This document shows positions 26,710-35,774 of a stretch of 57,204 nt of DNA, one piece after another. The notes under the pieces were generated by a model. The model saw nothing but the letters and a program-made list of their open reading frames with translations, had not been told where the DNA came from and did no database searches. The translations under genes were made by a program, and so were the position numbers. Source of the stretch: Altererythrobacter sp. Its GTDB lineage: Bacteria > Pseudomonadota > Alphaproteobacteria > Sphingomonadales > Sphingomonadaceae. The stretch's first letter is position 1. The number at the start of each line of letters is the position of its first letter. Location: positions 1 through 57,204 of the forward strand of contig JAPSJS010000016.1 of the NCBI GenBank assembly GCA_031178065.1, given 5' to 3'.

Positions 26710-27978
26710 TCATTTGCTGGCGTAGGGACCGAACATGGCCTTCACGCGCCGTTCCTCGTCACCATCGTCGAGCACGAAGACGCGGTAGCTTGCCCCGCCG
26801 GGCGCCACGCGGATGACGACGTGCCCTTGCGTGCTCGCTGCGTCCTCGATGCCGTAGGTGGTCTTGAAGGTGGCCGGGGAGACATTGGTGACGAACACGT
26901 CGCGCGGGCCGGGCCAGGTCGCTTGCGACGTCATGCGCTTGTAGGTGTTCACCGCCGGATGCCCTTCCGCTCGAGATCCGATCACGATCACCCGCGGGCG
27001 TAGAATTCCCAGGAAGGCAGCGCTGTTCGCGTCCCAGCTTCCGTGATGGTTGGCCTTCATCGCGTCGACCGGGCCGCTCGCTTGCGCCGCGGGGGTTTCG
27101 ACGTTCTTCCACGCGTCGGCGGAGGAGAGCGTCTCATCGCCGGCGGCCGACAAGTCGCCGCCGGTGAAATAGTCGAACTTTCCGTAGGTGACGCGAAAGG
27201 CGATGCTGAGCTTGTTCTCGATCGGATAGTCGCCTGGAGAAATGCTCTCGATCGGCGGAAAGAGCTCGCGCTTTTCGGAGCCGAGACCGGCCCAGACGGC
27301 GCCATTGGCCATCAGGTTGCGCACCTCGAACTGCGGATAGGCGTCAGGCCGGCGCAGCAGTTCGATCTGGTCGTTGCGCCCCGGCTCGAACCGTTCGACC
27401 TCGAGGCCGCGATTGTTTGTCTGCCAGTCGAGGAACTCGCGGTAGTTCGCGACCGTGCGGCTCTTCAGCGGCTTCGGATAGGCGTAGTCGGGCCGGCCTC
27501 GATCGATGATCTTGCCGATCGGCAGGTGCTCGGCGATTTCGGTGATCCCGCTCAACTGGTAATCGCCCTGTTCCGAGTGCGGTGAATCATCGACGATCGC
27601 GCCCATGTGATCGCCGTGAAAGTGCGACAGAAGGGCGTAATCGATCCTTCGCCGGGATAGGGGCAGCGCGCGCTCCACATATCGCGCGACCCATTCACCG
27701 GGCGGGCGCGAGGCATCGGGCTTGGTCGGAAGCGAGAATGGCGGCTTTTCGATTGTCTTGCCGCTGGCGTCGACCAGCAGGTTGGTGCCGTCTGGAAAGA
27801 CGAGGAACGAAGCCTCACCCCGGCCGGTGTTGATATGGTGAATGTCGAGCTCGCCCTCGCTCCAGGCGGGGAGGGGTTGCCCCACCTCGGACTCTGCGGG
27901 CGCGGTTTGCGCCTCCGCAGGGCCAGTCGGCAGGAAGCCGAGCGCCAGGATACAGAGCATCAGCGGTTTGATTGCCAT
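26710..27978 (-). CDS. secreted MBL-fold metallohydrolase (ComEC-like domain)
   Basis: This 422-aa exported protein carries a metallo-beta-lactamase fold. After the signal peptide (to PAEAQT) come LDIHHINTGRGEASFLVFP and NLLVDAS, then the metal motif LLSHFHGDHMGA (HxHxDH). FDYFTGGDLSA and MKANHHGSWDAN give the later metal aspartate and histidines. The arrangement resembles stand-alone ComEC/Rec2-type MBL domains, some of which are nucleases or phosphodiesterases. The lactonase branch is another option. It begins 29 nt after the TBDT stop and precedes two phosphoesterases, which favours a phosphodiesterase role (inference). Confidence 0.85.
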   Translation of the reverse strand: MAIKPLMLCILALGFLPTGPAEAQTAPAESEVGQPLPAWSEGELDIHHINTGRGEASFLVFPDGTNLLVDASGKTIEKPPFSLPTKPDASRPPGEWVARYVERALPLSRRRIDYALLSHFHGDHMGAIVDDSPHSEQGDYQLSGITEIAEHLPIGKIIDRGRPDYAYPKPLKSRTVANYREFLDWQTNNRGLEVERFEPGRNDQIELLRRPDAYPQFEVRNLMANGAVWAGLGSEKRELFPPIESISPGDYPIENKLSIAFRVTYGKFDYFTGGDLSAAGDETLSSADAWKNVETPAAQASGPVDAMKANHHGSWDANSAAFLGILRPRVIVIGSRAEGHPAVNTYKRMTSQATWPGPRDVFVTNVSPATFKTTYGIEDAASTQGHVVIRVAPGGASYRVFVLDDGDEERRVKAMFGPYASK

Positions 27979-28007
27979 GACTCTTCCCGCAGGCCTGCGC
28001 GGCGTGG

Positions 28008-31000
28008 CTAGAAGCGCGCCCTGACGCCGATCGTCCCGGACGTGCCGTTGTTGACGTAGATCGCGCTATGGTCGCCCAGCGCGCCGCTCTCCGCCAGACT
28101 GCCGGGCACCATCACGTTGAGGGGCCTCGTCAGCAGGTTCCGAACCGAGAAGAACGCCTCGAACGTACGGCTGATCTGATACGCCCCGGAAAGGCTCACA
28201 TCGAGGCGCTCCGCGAACCATGACGGCGTGGTGCTTCGGTACTTATCGCCCGTCCAGATGCCGTTGACGTAGAGCCGCACCGGCCCCTTCTTATAGGAGA
28301 ATGAGAGCGTGCCGACTTTGTCCGCGACCCGGACGATCGGCTCCTCCGGCTTGTTGTACATGAACGACCCGCGCACGGAGAGGCCGTCCAGCGGCGACGG
28401 CAGCCATGTCATCGCGTGGTTGAACTCGATCTCCACGCCGCGGATGTTGACCGCGTCGCCGCTCACCGTGTCGGTCGTGATGAAGGTGTAATCTTCGTAG
28501 AGAGGATTGGTGTTCCCGAACTCCTCGGCGGTCAGTTCCTGCTCCTGGAACAGGCCCTTGACCTTGTTCTGATAGAAATTGACGGCGATCATGCCGACCG
28601 GCTCGAAGTATTGGGCGACGCGAACGGAAAAATTGTCCGAGATGGCAGGCTCGAGATTGGGATTGGGGGCCCTGACGATCATGTCCTCTTCGTTGACCCG
28701 CCAAACGCCCGCGAGAACCGCCACTTCGGGCCGTGTGATTGTGCGGCTGTAGCCCAGATGGACTTCGGTATTGTCCGCCGGAAGATATTTGAGGGAGGCG
28801 CTGGGAAAGAACTGGTCGTAATTGCCCTTGCGATCGATCATCGGCCGCGTGAGATACTGATATTGCAGCCCTTCGATCGTTGTCGCCCGATCCGTCGAAC
28901 CCGAGACGGCATAGCCTGCGGCTTCGACCTCGGCCGGTGTGAGCGGGTCAAATTCGCGCGCCATGGTGTCCGTCCTCTCCCAGCGGACGCCTGCGCGGAC
29001 TTTCAGGTTCGGGGCAACATCGGCCGTGCCCATGACGTAAGCCGCGGTCGTCTTCTCCTCGAAGTGCCGCTTGTTGGCGATGTTGGCGTTGTACCACTGC
29101 GTCGCCGTTTGCGTGTGCTGCCAGTGCCCGGGATTGTCGAGGAACATCTGCCCGAGCTTGTAGGGGCTCGGCATGTAGAACAAATCTGAGCCCGAGATGG
29201 TCGCGATCGTGGCGCCGGTGTCGCCATAGGAAAGCTGGTTCGAGCTCTGCACCGCGCGGAGCAGTTCCTCGTTGGTCAGCGGCCCCACGTATTCGTAGAG
29301 ATTGTTGTCACTCGTATTGTCGAAGTCGTAGACCGCATTCCGGATCTTGAAACCGGTCTTGAAGACCACCGGCACCGAACCGAGGTCGGTCATCCAAGCC
29401 AGGTTCGCGGCGCCGCCCAGGTACTTTACAGAGGCGAAGCTCCCATTGCCGCTGCGGATGGTCGGCGTGCCCGACAGGTTGAACGACGCCGGATCACCCC
29501 AGTCCGGACCGCTGACCTGGCGAATGTCCCAATCCTGGTGGACGAGATTGTCGCGCCGCATCGAGAAATTGCCTTGCGACCGTATATCGGTCGTGAACCC
29601 CGCGACCGCACCCTTTCTGAGCGGATCGTATTCGCTGGTGGATTTGGAGTACGAGAAATTGCCGTCGATCGTGAGCGTGTCGGTCTGATACTCGAAGCTC
29701 GGCGTCAGGTTCTGGCCCTCGTTGATCTTGTAGGTCGAGGTATTGCTGATCTCGTAGGAATAGGCGTCCGCGGGATGCAGCGTAGTGAAGTCGAGGGTCG
29801 GATCCCCGTCCACTCCCAGCGAGCGAGCGCCGGTGGTGAATCGCGGTATAGATGAATCCTGCCAGACGGTGCTGCGGTTGTAGGACGATTTCAGCGACAG
29901 GATGAGATTGTCGGTCGCCTTGAAGTCGAGGTTGAGAGCAGCAGCGAAGCGCGAGGTCTGGCGCGGCGCCATCTGCAGTTGCTGGACCGTGATGGCGAGG
30001 GGCTCGGGGCTGACGTCGGTCGGGTTGTAGTTGCGGCTCGACGTGAGCTGCTCGCGCTCGATATAGGTGTTGGTCTGGCTCACACTCGCGACCACGCCGA
30101 GCCGCCTGTCGAAGAAGACGTCGGAATATTCGATCAGGCCGTTGGGCAGGAACTTCTTCCCGTCGTGCCCGCCTTCGCCGGGGCCGGCATTGCTCTTGCC
30201 GTCCCACATGTTTGCGTGCGTGGCGCCGCTCACCTGAACCTGGATCCGCCGCCCGCGGCGATCGAACGCGCGCTTGGTGCGGATGTTGATCGTGCCGGCC
30301 GGCGAGTTGGCGTCAACGTCGGCGCTGGTTGTCTTGGAGATCTCGATCGAGTCGATCCCCGCCAGCGACAGACCCTCGAAGCTGGCCGCGCGCGAGGTAT
30401 CGGCCCCGTTGTTCGCGTCCGCGGAAGCAAGGCCAATGCCGTCCAGCGTAACCCCGGTCATGGACGCCGGCAGACCGCGAAGCTGAACGTTGACGGCAGA
30501 GCCCGTCGTGCCATCCGTGTCCACGCCGGTCATGTACTTGATGAACTCGGCCGGGTTGCCGTCGGCGATGTCGCCGTAGGATTCGACCGACAGGTTGTTC
30601 TTGATGTCCATCGACTGGCGCTGATCCATGATGGCGCGCGCATCGCCTTCCAGGACGCCGGCGGCGGTGACGACGATCTCCTGACCGGCGCCGGTCTGCT
30701 CCCGCGTGGAATGCGTCAGCTCGACATCGTGTCGCAGGGCCTGACCGGAACGGACTTCGATGGTGGAAATCAGATCGCGATAGCCGGTGTAGCTGACCGT
30801 GACCTCGACCTGCCCCGCCGGGATGCCGGAAATGCGGTACTCACCACGCTCGGTGGAGGTGGTCGTTCGCCTGTGCCCATCGGCCGCCACGACGCGAATG
30901 ATTGCATTGCGGAGATACTCGCCGGTCGCGGGATCGAGCACTTGCCCCTCGATCACACCCTGGCCAAGCGTCTGCGCCTGCGCCGACGAGGTATCCATTC

Positions 31001-31343
31001 GGCGGGCGCTCGAAGGCGGAATCGATGGATCCTGCGTTCGCGACGCGGCGCGCAGGATCACGACGCCGCCCTCGTACGACGCCACTTCCAGCCCGCTGCC
31101 GTCAAGCAGCCTTCTCAGCGCTGCCTGCGGATTCATGGCGCCTGCGATGCGGCGAGACTTGAGATGCTCAAAGCCGGTCGCCGGTGCCACGATCTGCAAT
31201 CCGGTCTGGCGCCCGAACGCCGAGATCGCGGCGGGCAGGCTCTGCGCCGGAATGTCGAACGTCACGGCTTGGGCCATTGCCGGCGACGAAGCTGCCACTG
31301 CCGCGACGGCAACGCCGCAGCTCAAAACGGACCTCAAGTACAT
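28008..31343 (-). CDS. TonB-dependent receptor with STN signalling domain
   Basis: This 1111-aa outer-membrane receptor has, in order: signal peptide to PAMAQA; an STN domain (about 28-100; FDIPAQSLPAAISAFGRQTG); a carboxypeptidase-regulatory-like beta-sandwich (about 128-215; GVIEGQVLDPATGEYLRNA); plug (about 220-345; EIVVTAAGV, FIKYMTGVDTDG, NVQLRGLPASMTGV); and a long barrel ending IGVRARF. STN domains contact a FecR anti-sigma across the periplasm and report ligand binding. The FecR and ECF sigma genes lie directly upstream on the same strand. The downstream MBL, metallophosphoesterase and PhoD genes suggest the ligand is a phosphorus compound rather than a siderophore (inference). Confidence 0.93.
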   Translation of the reverse strand: MYLRSVLSCGVAVAAVAASSPAMAQAVTFDIPAQSLPAAISAFGRQTGLQIVAPATGFEHLKSRRIAGAMNPQAALRRLLDGSGLEVASYEGGVVILRAASRTQDPSIPPSSARRMDTSSAQAQTLGQGVIEGQVLDPATGEYLRNAIIRVVAADGHRRTTTSTERGEYRISGIPAGQVEVTVSYTGYRDLISTIEVRSGQALRHDVELTHSTREQTGAGQEIVVTAAGVLEGDARAIMDQRQSMDIKNNLSVESYGDIADGNPAEFIKYMTGVDTDGTTGSAVNVQLRGLPASMTGVTLDGIGLASADANNGADTSRAASFEGLSLAGIDSIEISKTTSADVDANSPAGTINIRTKRAFDRRGRRIQVQVSGATHANMWDGKSNAGPGEGGHDGKKFLPNGLIEYSDVFFDRRLGVVASVSQTNTYIEREQLTSSRNYNPTDVSPEPLAITVQQLQMAPRQTSRFAAALNLDFKATDNLILSLKSSYNRSTVWQDSSIPRFTTGARSLGVDGDPTLDFTTLHPADAYSYEISNTSTYKINEGQNLTPSFEYQTDTLTIDGNFSYSKSTSEYDPLRKGAVAGFTTDIRSQGNFSMRRDNLVHQDWDIRQVSGPDWGDPASFNLSGTPTIRSGNGSFASVKYLGGAANLAWMTDLGSVPVVFKTGFKIRNAVYDFDNTSDNNLYEYVGPLTNEELLRAVQSSNQLSYGDTGATIATISGSDLFYMPSPYKLGQMFLDNPGHWQHTQTATQWYNANIANKRHFEEKTTAAYVMGTADVAPNLKVRAGVRWERTDTMAREFDPLTPAEVEAAGYAVSGSTDRATTIEGLQYQYLTRPMIDRKGNYDQFFPSASLKYLPADNTEVHLGYSRTITRPEVAVLAGVWRVNEEDMIVRAPNPNLEPAISDNFSVRVAQYFEPVGMIAVNFYQNKVKGLFQEQELTAEEFGNTNPLYEDYTFITTDTVSGDAVNIRGVEIEFNHAMTWLPSPLDGLSVRGSFMYNKPEEPIVRVADKVGTLSFSYKKGPVRLYVNGIWTGDKYRSTTPSWFAERLDVSLSGAYQISRTFEAFFSVRNLLTRPLNVMVPGSLAESGALGDHSAIYVNNGTSGTIGVRARF

Positions 31344-31444
31344 TATCGCGCCCCTGAATTATTGTTTGAGCGATTGCGGTTCGGAGGCTGGATGATGGGG
31401 GGCGCTGTTTCCGCCATTGCGGCAGGGAAAAATCTTTCAGCGCG

Positions 31445-32476
31445 TCAGCGGCTGTCGAGGCGCATGCCCTCCGCGGTGGGAGTCGCCTGAATTCCGAGGC
31501 TGAGTGCGGCCGCTCTTGCGAAGCCCAGCGGATCGCTGGTCGAATAGACGCCCGTCACCTTCATCGCACCGACGGCCTGATCGGCGATCACGATCCGGCG
31601 GTCGGAGTAGCGCGCATATTCGGCAGCCGCCTGGGCCAATGTCATGCCGTGGAGATCGATGATCCCGCGACGCCAGCCGACCGAACGTTCGAGAGCCGCG
31701 TGCGACACATGTTCGGTCCGAACGTCACCACCCGGGAACACCCGAAGGCGCTCGCCGCGCCTCAACCGATACGGGTGAAGCCCGCTCCCTGCGTCGACCT
31801 CTACATGGCCCTCGAGAACCGCGACTTCCACTGAGCCGTCATCGAAGCGCCGCATCGAGAAGCTGGTGCCCAGTACGCGAACCCGCACGTCGCCGGCATG
31901 GACCACGAAGGGGCGGTTCGGGTCCCGTGAGACGTCGAACAGTGCCTCTCCTCTCACCAGATCCACCTGGCGGAGCCGTTCCTCGAGACGGGGTTCTATG
32001 TGGCTGTCGGTATTAAGCGTGATGGCCGAGCCTTCGGTCAGGGCGATGCGGCGCGTGTCTCCCTTGGCCGTCACCACGGCCGTGCCGGTGGAGAACATTC
32101 CGACCCCCACTGCCGCGGCAATCGATGCTGCCACAGCCGCGCCGCCTGCGAACAGGAAGTGCCTGCGGTGGAGTGCCGGCGATGGCGGGCGTACTTCCTC
32201 GAAATCTTCGGGCGAGAAGCCGGGCCCTAGGGCCGCGGCCCGGTCGAAATGGGCGTTGACCGCCAGCGCGCGTGCATAGGCACCCAGCCGGCGGGTGTCG
32301 GCGCCCAGCCATTTCTCCAGCGCGGCCTGCTCGTCGAAGGATAGCTTGCCCCGATCGACCCGGGCGGCCCAGGATGCTGCAGCGCTTTCAATTTCCGAGG
32401 CGGATTCCGGATGCTTCAGGTGTGGCGCGTTCGTCTTCACATGCTTTTGATGCCGCGATGCGGGAATTTCCGCCAT
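31445..32476 (-). CDS. FecR-family anti-sigma regulator
   Basis: This single-pass membrane regulator is about 343 aa long. The N-terminal cytosolic part (ASWAARVDRGKLSFDEQAALEKWL) is the DUF4880-type sigma-binding helix region. A membrane segment follows at about residues 105-125 (FLFAGGAAVAASIAAAVGV). The periplasmic FecR domain is seen as TRRIALTEGSAITLNTDSH, VDLVRGEALFDV and VRVLGTSFSMRRF, followed by an STN-like C-terminal module (MTLAQAAAEYARYSDRRIVI). It holds the ECF sigma inactive until the receptor signals. The start is uncertain: ATG 32476, GTG 32488 and GTG 32440 are all possible and all overlap the sigma gene. Confidence 0.88.
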   Translation of the reverse strand: MAEIPASRHQKHVKTNAPHLKHPESASEIESAAASWAARVDRGKLSFDEQAALEKWLGADTRRLGAYARALAVNAHFDRAAALGPGFSPEDFEEVRPPSPALHRRHFLFAGGAAVAASIAAAVGVGMFSTGTAVVTAKGDTRRIALTEGSAITLNTDSHIEPRLEERLRQVDLVRGEALFDVSRDPNRPFVVHAGDVRVRVLGTSFSMRRFDDGSVEVAVLEGHVEVDAGSGLHPYRLRRGERLRVFPGGDVRTEHVSHAALERSVGWRRGIIDLHGMTLAQAAAEYARYSDRRIVIADQAVGAMKVTGVYSTSDPLGFARAAALSLGIQATPTAEGMRLDSR

Positions 32477-32987
32477 AGGCGATTGCACTTGCCAGAAGAC
32501 GCACCGCCTTCCCCATGTGCTTTTCTACCGTGCTTTCCGAAATGCCCATACGGTGGGCGACCTCCCGCTGGGAAAGCTCGTGAACCTTGCGAAGCGTAAA
32601 AACCTCGCGGCATTTGGGCGGCAGCGTCGCTATGAAAGTGGCGATGCGTTCCAGTTCCTGCCTGCCGGCGGCGATTGCATCTGGTCCGGGGGCATCGCAA
32701 GGAACCTCGAGACTCTCCACGTCCGTCAGCGTGCTGAACGAAACGATCTGCGATCGCCGCAACGCCATCAGCACGACGGACTTTGCCACTTCGAACAGAT
32801 AGGTTCGCGGATTGCGAATGTGGCCGACGCAGCCGAGCCCCACCAGGATGGCATACGATTCCTGGACGACGTCATCGACGTCGAGACCCACGAGGGGACG
32901 ACGCGAAAGCCAAGTACGCAGCTCACCTTCGTGTGGCAGAATCCAGCGCGCAAGCCACTGCGTACGTTCGTGGGAGGGCACAGTCAT
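32388..32987 (-). CDS. ECF RNA polymerase sigma factor, FecI type
   Basis: This 199-aa protein has sigma region 2 at about residues 20-85 (VDDVVQESYAILVGLG, TYLFEVAKSVVLMALRR) and region 4 at about 118-170 (LPPKCREVFTLRKVHELSQ and the helix-turn-helix REVAHRMGISESTVEKHM). The layout and REVF-LRKV pattern fit FecI-like sigma factors that serve TonB receptors. It heads the minus-strand series and overlaps fecR by roughly 90 nt. A 367-nt gap to the divergent YncE-like gene must hold its promoter. Its likely targets are the promoters of the TBDT and the phosphoesterase genes, and possibly its own. Confidence 0.9.
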   Translation of the reverse strand: MTVPSHERTQWLARWILPHEGELRTWLSRRPLVGLDVDDVVQESYAILVGLGCVGHIRNPRTYLFEVAKSVVLMALRRSQIVSFSTLTDVESLEVPCDAPGPDAIAAGRQELERIATFIATLPPKCREVFTLRKVHELSQREVAHRMGISESTVEKHMGKAVRLLASAIAYGGNSRIAASKACEDERATPEASGIRLGN

Positions 32988-33354
32988 GCGGCGCGCCTAA
33001 GAGCGGCATGTTACACCTCAAGTGCAGATGCATGACAGCAATCCTCGCGAAGCCTGCGGAAGCTCTACGAGAGAGGCGCCTGACTTCCTTTCCGGTCTGC
33101 TCGAGCAACTTGTACTGGCGGGTGCAGCAATGCCCTGACCGAAGGCAACGACGATCTGCCTACCGCGCCGTGAATGACAACTCCGGGTTCGAAGCTGTCG
33201 GATCGCCTTGATCGAGCGACCCTCGCATCCGCTTTGCCGCACACGGCATTGGTAGAGGTGCGGCAGAAGCACCGCTTACGGCGCATTTGTCCTCTCGCAT
33301 GAAGCGGACTCCCCTGTTCGATTGGCGCACTTGGTTCGGACGGAGGGAAGCCAA
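32988..33354. other. 367-nt divergent intergenic region
   Basis: This gap separates the ECF sigma gene (minus) from the YncE-like lipoprotein gene (plus). Short frames on both strands have no ribosome sites and look like chance. No convincing palindrome, tRNA or riboswitch was seen. It must contain two divergent promoters. Confidence 0.5.
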
Positions 33355-34383
33355 ATGAGCAGAGCGGTTCTGGTCGCGGGTCTTGCACTATCGCTCGCGA
33401 GTTGCGGGGGCGATCCGGCAGAGACCTCCCGGGAAGCTGCAGGCGATCAGCCGGGGCTGGCGATCCTCGCCGAATACGGCGGGCCCGACGGCGGTTACGA
33501 TTACCTCTCCGTCGATAGCGATGCTCGCCGCCTGTTCGCGGCGCGCGAGTTCGGCGTCATGGCCGTCGATCTCGATACCGGGAAGGTGACCGACCGGCTG
33601 ATCGAAGCCAACGATGTCTCCGCCGTCCTGCCGATCGCCGGCACGAACGAGATGCTCAGCACCGTCTACGGCGATAACCAGGCCGTGCTGTTCGATCGCA
33701 GCACGGGCGACGAGATCGCGCGGATCGCCGTCGGCGAGAAGCCGGATGCGGCGGCCTACGATCCCGACAGCGGACTTGCCTTCGTGATGAATGCAGGCGG
33801 TAACAGCATCTCGCTCATCGATGTCGCCGATCGCGCGCCCGTCGGCACGATTGCCGTGGGCGGCAAGCCCGAGGCCGGCGTGATCGACGGCAAGGGCCAT
33901 CTGTTCGTCAATATCGAGGACACAGCAGAAATCGCGGTGATCGACATCGCCGCTCGGAAGGTTGCCCGCCGCCTGGCACTCCCCGGCTGCGTGGAGCCGA
34001 CCGGCATCGCCTACGACGCGCTTAGCGGCATCCTCATTTCCGCCTGTCACAACGGGGTTGCCAAGCTGATCGACGCCGGTTCGGGCGCGGACAAGGGAAC
34101 TGTGCAGGTCGGGCAGAATGCCGACGGCGCCATCTTCGATCCGAACACACGCCTGGCTTACGTACCGGCCAAGGAAGGCACCCTGACGCTCTTCCGGCTC
34201 GCCGAAACCGGCGCCGCTGGCGCGCCCACCAGCGTCCCCACGCGCTACGGCGCGCGCACCGCGGCGCTCGATCCGGCGACGGGCCGGGTCTACCTCTCGA
34301 CGGTGGACTTCACCCGGGGCACCGGGGACGAAGACGTCGCCACACCCGGTACCTTCCGCATTCTGGAGCTCGGCACCAAATGA
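33355..34383 (+). CDS. YncE-like beta-propeller lipoprotein
   Basis: This 342-aa protein has lipobox LALSLASC; GGAGGG precedes ATG 33355. The mature chain is a repeated propeller with WD/YVTN-type strands: LSVDSDARRLFAAREFGVMAVDLDTG, then AVLFDRSTGDEIARIAVG, ISLIDVADRAPVGTIAVG, IAVIDIAARKVARRLALPG, and KLIDAGSGADKGTVQVG, read as separate blades. This matches the YncE family of secreted seven-bladed propellers, whose function is mostly unknown (DNA or protein binding has been reported for some). It is the first of four consecutive exported proteins; its stop overlaps the next start (ATGA). Confidence 0.85.
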   Translation: MSRAVLVAGLALSLASCGGDPAETSREAAGDQPGLAILAEYGGPDGGYDYLSVDSDARRLFAAREFGVMAVDLDTGKVTDRLIEANDVSAVLPIAGTNEMLSTVYGDNQAVLFDRSTGDEIARIAVGEKPDAAAYDPDSGLAFVMNAGGNSISLIDVADRAPVGTIAVGGKPEAGVIDGKGHLFVNIEDTAEIAVIDIAARKVARRLALPGCVEPTGIAYDALSGILISACHNGVAKLIDAGSGADKGTVQVGQNADGAIFDPNTRLAYVPAKEGTLTLFRLAETGAAGAPTSVPTRYGARTAALDPATGRVYLSTVDFTRGTGDEDVATPGTFRILELGTK

Positions 34384-35369
34384 AGCACGCCCTCCCCCTT
34401 CTCCTCGCCGGCAGCCTGATCGCCGGCACGCCCGCCTCCGCCGAGACGATCCTGGTCTGTCCCGAGCGATCGCAAATGCAAGATTGCGATTTCACCGGGA
34501 ACGACGCTGTCCAGGAAGCGGTCGACCGCGCTGCGGATGGCGACGTGATCCAGCTCGCTGCGGGTCGCTATGTCCCCTCGTCGTACCGTGATGTGCCCTT
34601 CGAGGACATTGTGGCGCGCGGCTACGTCGTCATACGCGAGAAACGGCTCACGATCGAAGGGAGCGACGGGACCGTTCTCGACGGGAAGGAAGGCATTCCG
34701 GCGATCGCCTTCGTTCTCGAGAATGCCGACGTCACCATTCGCAACCTGGAGATAAACGACTTCCGCTGGGGCGAGGAGGAAGACGATATCTACGACGGAC
34801 ACGGCATCTTCGCGATCGACAGCCGCGTGCAAGCCTCGGACATCGTCATGCGCGGCATCGTCAAGATGGCGCTCACGGGACGCGGGCGGACGCTCATCGA
34901 CGCATCTGCGCTCCGGCTGCTCGACGGTCATCTCGGGATCTGGCTCGAAGAGGCTGCGCATGCTCACGTACGCGACAGCGTCATCGCCGGTGGGGATTCG
35001 GCGGGTATCGGGACCTACGATGACAGCACGCTCCATCTGTTCAACTCGGTGGTGGCCAACAATACCGACGACGGCGTCTATGCGGCGGACAGCTCCACGA
35101 TCCTGGTCGTTCGCTCGGTCATCACCGGAAATGCGCCCTACGGGATCAATGCCGAGGCGAAGGGCCGCGTGACGGTGCGTGAGAGCGCCATGCACGCCAA
35201 TGCCGCGCCCGCAAACGCTGCGCTCGGGCCAGACCAATTCGTGATCGGCGAGGACGTCCTGCAGGTCGACCCGATTCTGGACGCGCAGTGGCTTCCTCAG
35301 CCAGGATCGCCGCTGCTGGCTCCGGACGGATCGGGGCAACCGATCGGCCTCACGGGTGAGCGGCCGTGA
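34380..35369 (+). CDS. secreted right-handed beta-helix protein
   Basis: This 329-aa exported protein has a signal peptide to about TPASAET. An N-terminal capping region (AVQEAVDRAADGDVIQLAAGRYV) is followed by parallel beta-helix coils (LTIEGSDGTVLDG, VTIRNLEINDF, LGIWLEEAAHAHVRDSVIAGG, LHLFNSVVANNTDDGVYA, TILVVRSVITGN, read per coil). The pattern is that of the PbH1/pectate-lyase-like superfamily, including polysaccharide lyases, C5-epimerases and NosD-like proteins. No clear lyase active-site motif was seen, so catalysis is unproven. It overlaps its neighbours on both sides by four bases (ATGA before, GTGA after). Confidence 0.8.
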   Translation: MKHALPLLLAGSLIAGTPASAETILVCPERSQMQDCDFTGNDAVQEAVDRAADGDVIQLAAGRYVPSSYRDVPFEDIVARGYVVIREKRLTIEGSDGTVLDGKEGIPAIAFVLENADVTIRNLEINDFRWGEEEDDIYDGHGIFAIDSRVQASDIVMRGIVKMALTGRGRTLIDASALRLLDGHLGIWLEEAAHAHVRDSVIAGGDSAGIGTYDDSTLHLFNSVVANNTDDGVYAADSSTILVVRSVITGNAPYGINAEAKGRVTVRESAMHANAAPANAALGPDQFVIGEDVLQVDPILDAQWLPQPGSPLLAPDGSGQPIGLTGERP

Positions 35370-35716
35370 TCCGGGCATGCGCTTCGCTCGGTCTGCTGGG
35401 CCTGCTGCTGGCGACGCCGGCTCAGGCGGAGCAATATTGGACCAGCACACGCATCACCCAGATCGGGGCCGTCGCGGAGGATCTCGATTACCCGCACTAT
35501 AGCGACGTGATCTACATCGGTGTCGCGGATCGCGAGTGGCTTCCAGAGACCTGCCGCAAGATGCCGGGCCTGCTTGCGCGGGCCGGCGATACGGCCCTCC
35601 TCCTGCTGGCCAAGGCAGCATTCGAACACGGCCGCCCCGTCGTCATCAAGGCGGACGATGAGGGCAAGATCGGCGAATATTGCCGGTTCTTTCAGATCAC
35701 CGACGAAGCGCCGTGA
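35366..35716 (+). CDS. small secreted protein of unknown function
   Basis: This 116-aa protein starts at GTG 35366, overlapping the beta-helix stop as GTGA. The signal peptide ends at PAQAEQ. The mature ~95 residues contain WTSTRITQIGAVAEDLDYPH, IYIGVADREWLP, and two cysteines (in ETCRKM and EYCRFF) that could form a disulfide. I recognise no family. Tight coupling to the beta-helix gene and a 58-nt gap to the NylC-like gene suggest a shared role. Confidence 0.72.
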   Translation: MIRACASLGLLGLLLATPAQAEQYWTSTRITQIGAVAEDLDYPHYSDVIYIGVADREWLPETCRKMPGLLARAGDTALLLLAKAAFEHGRPVVIKADDEGKIGEYCRFFQITDEAP

Positions 35717-35774
35717 GCGCCGAGTTCCGCAAGATCGCGCCCGCAAAGACAGATCGAAAAGAGAGAGATACGTG

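Noticed and set aside
33018-33272. 84-codon frame on the minus strand upstream of the sigma factor
   Set aside because: No ribosome site, biased composition and no similarity I recognise; the region is more likely promoter sequence.
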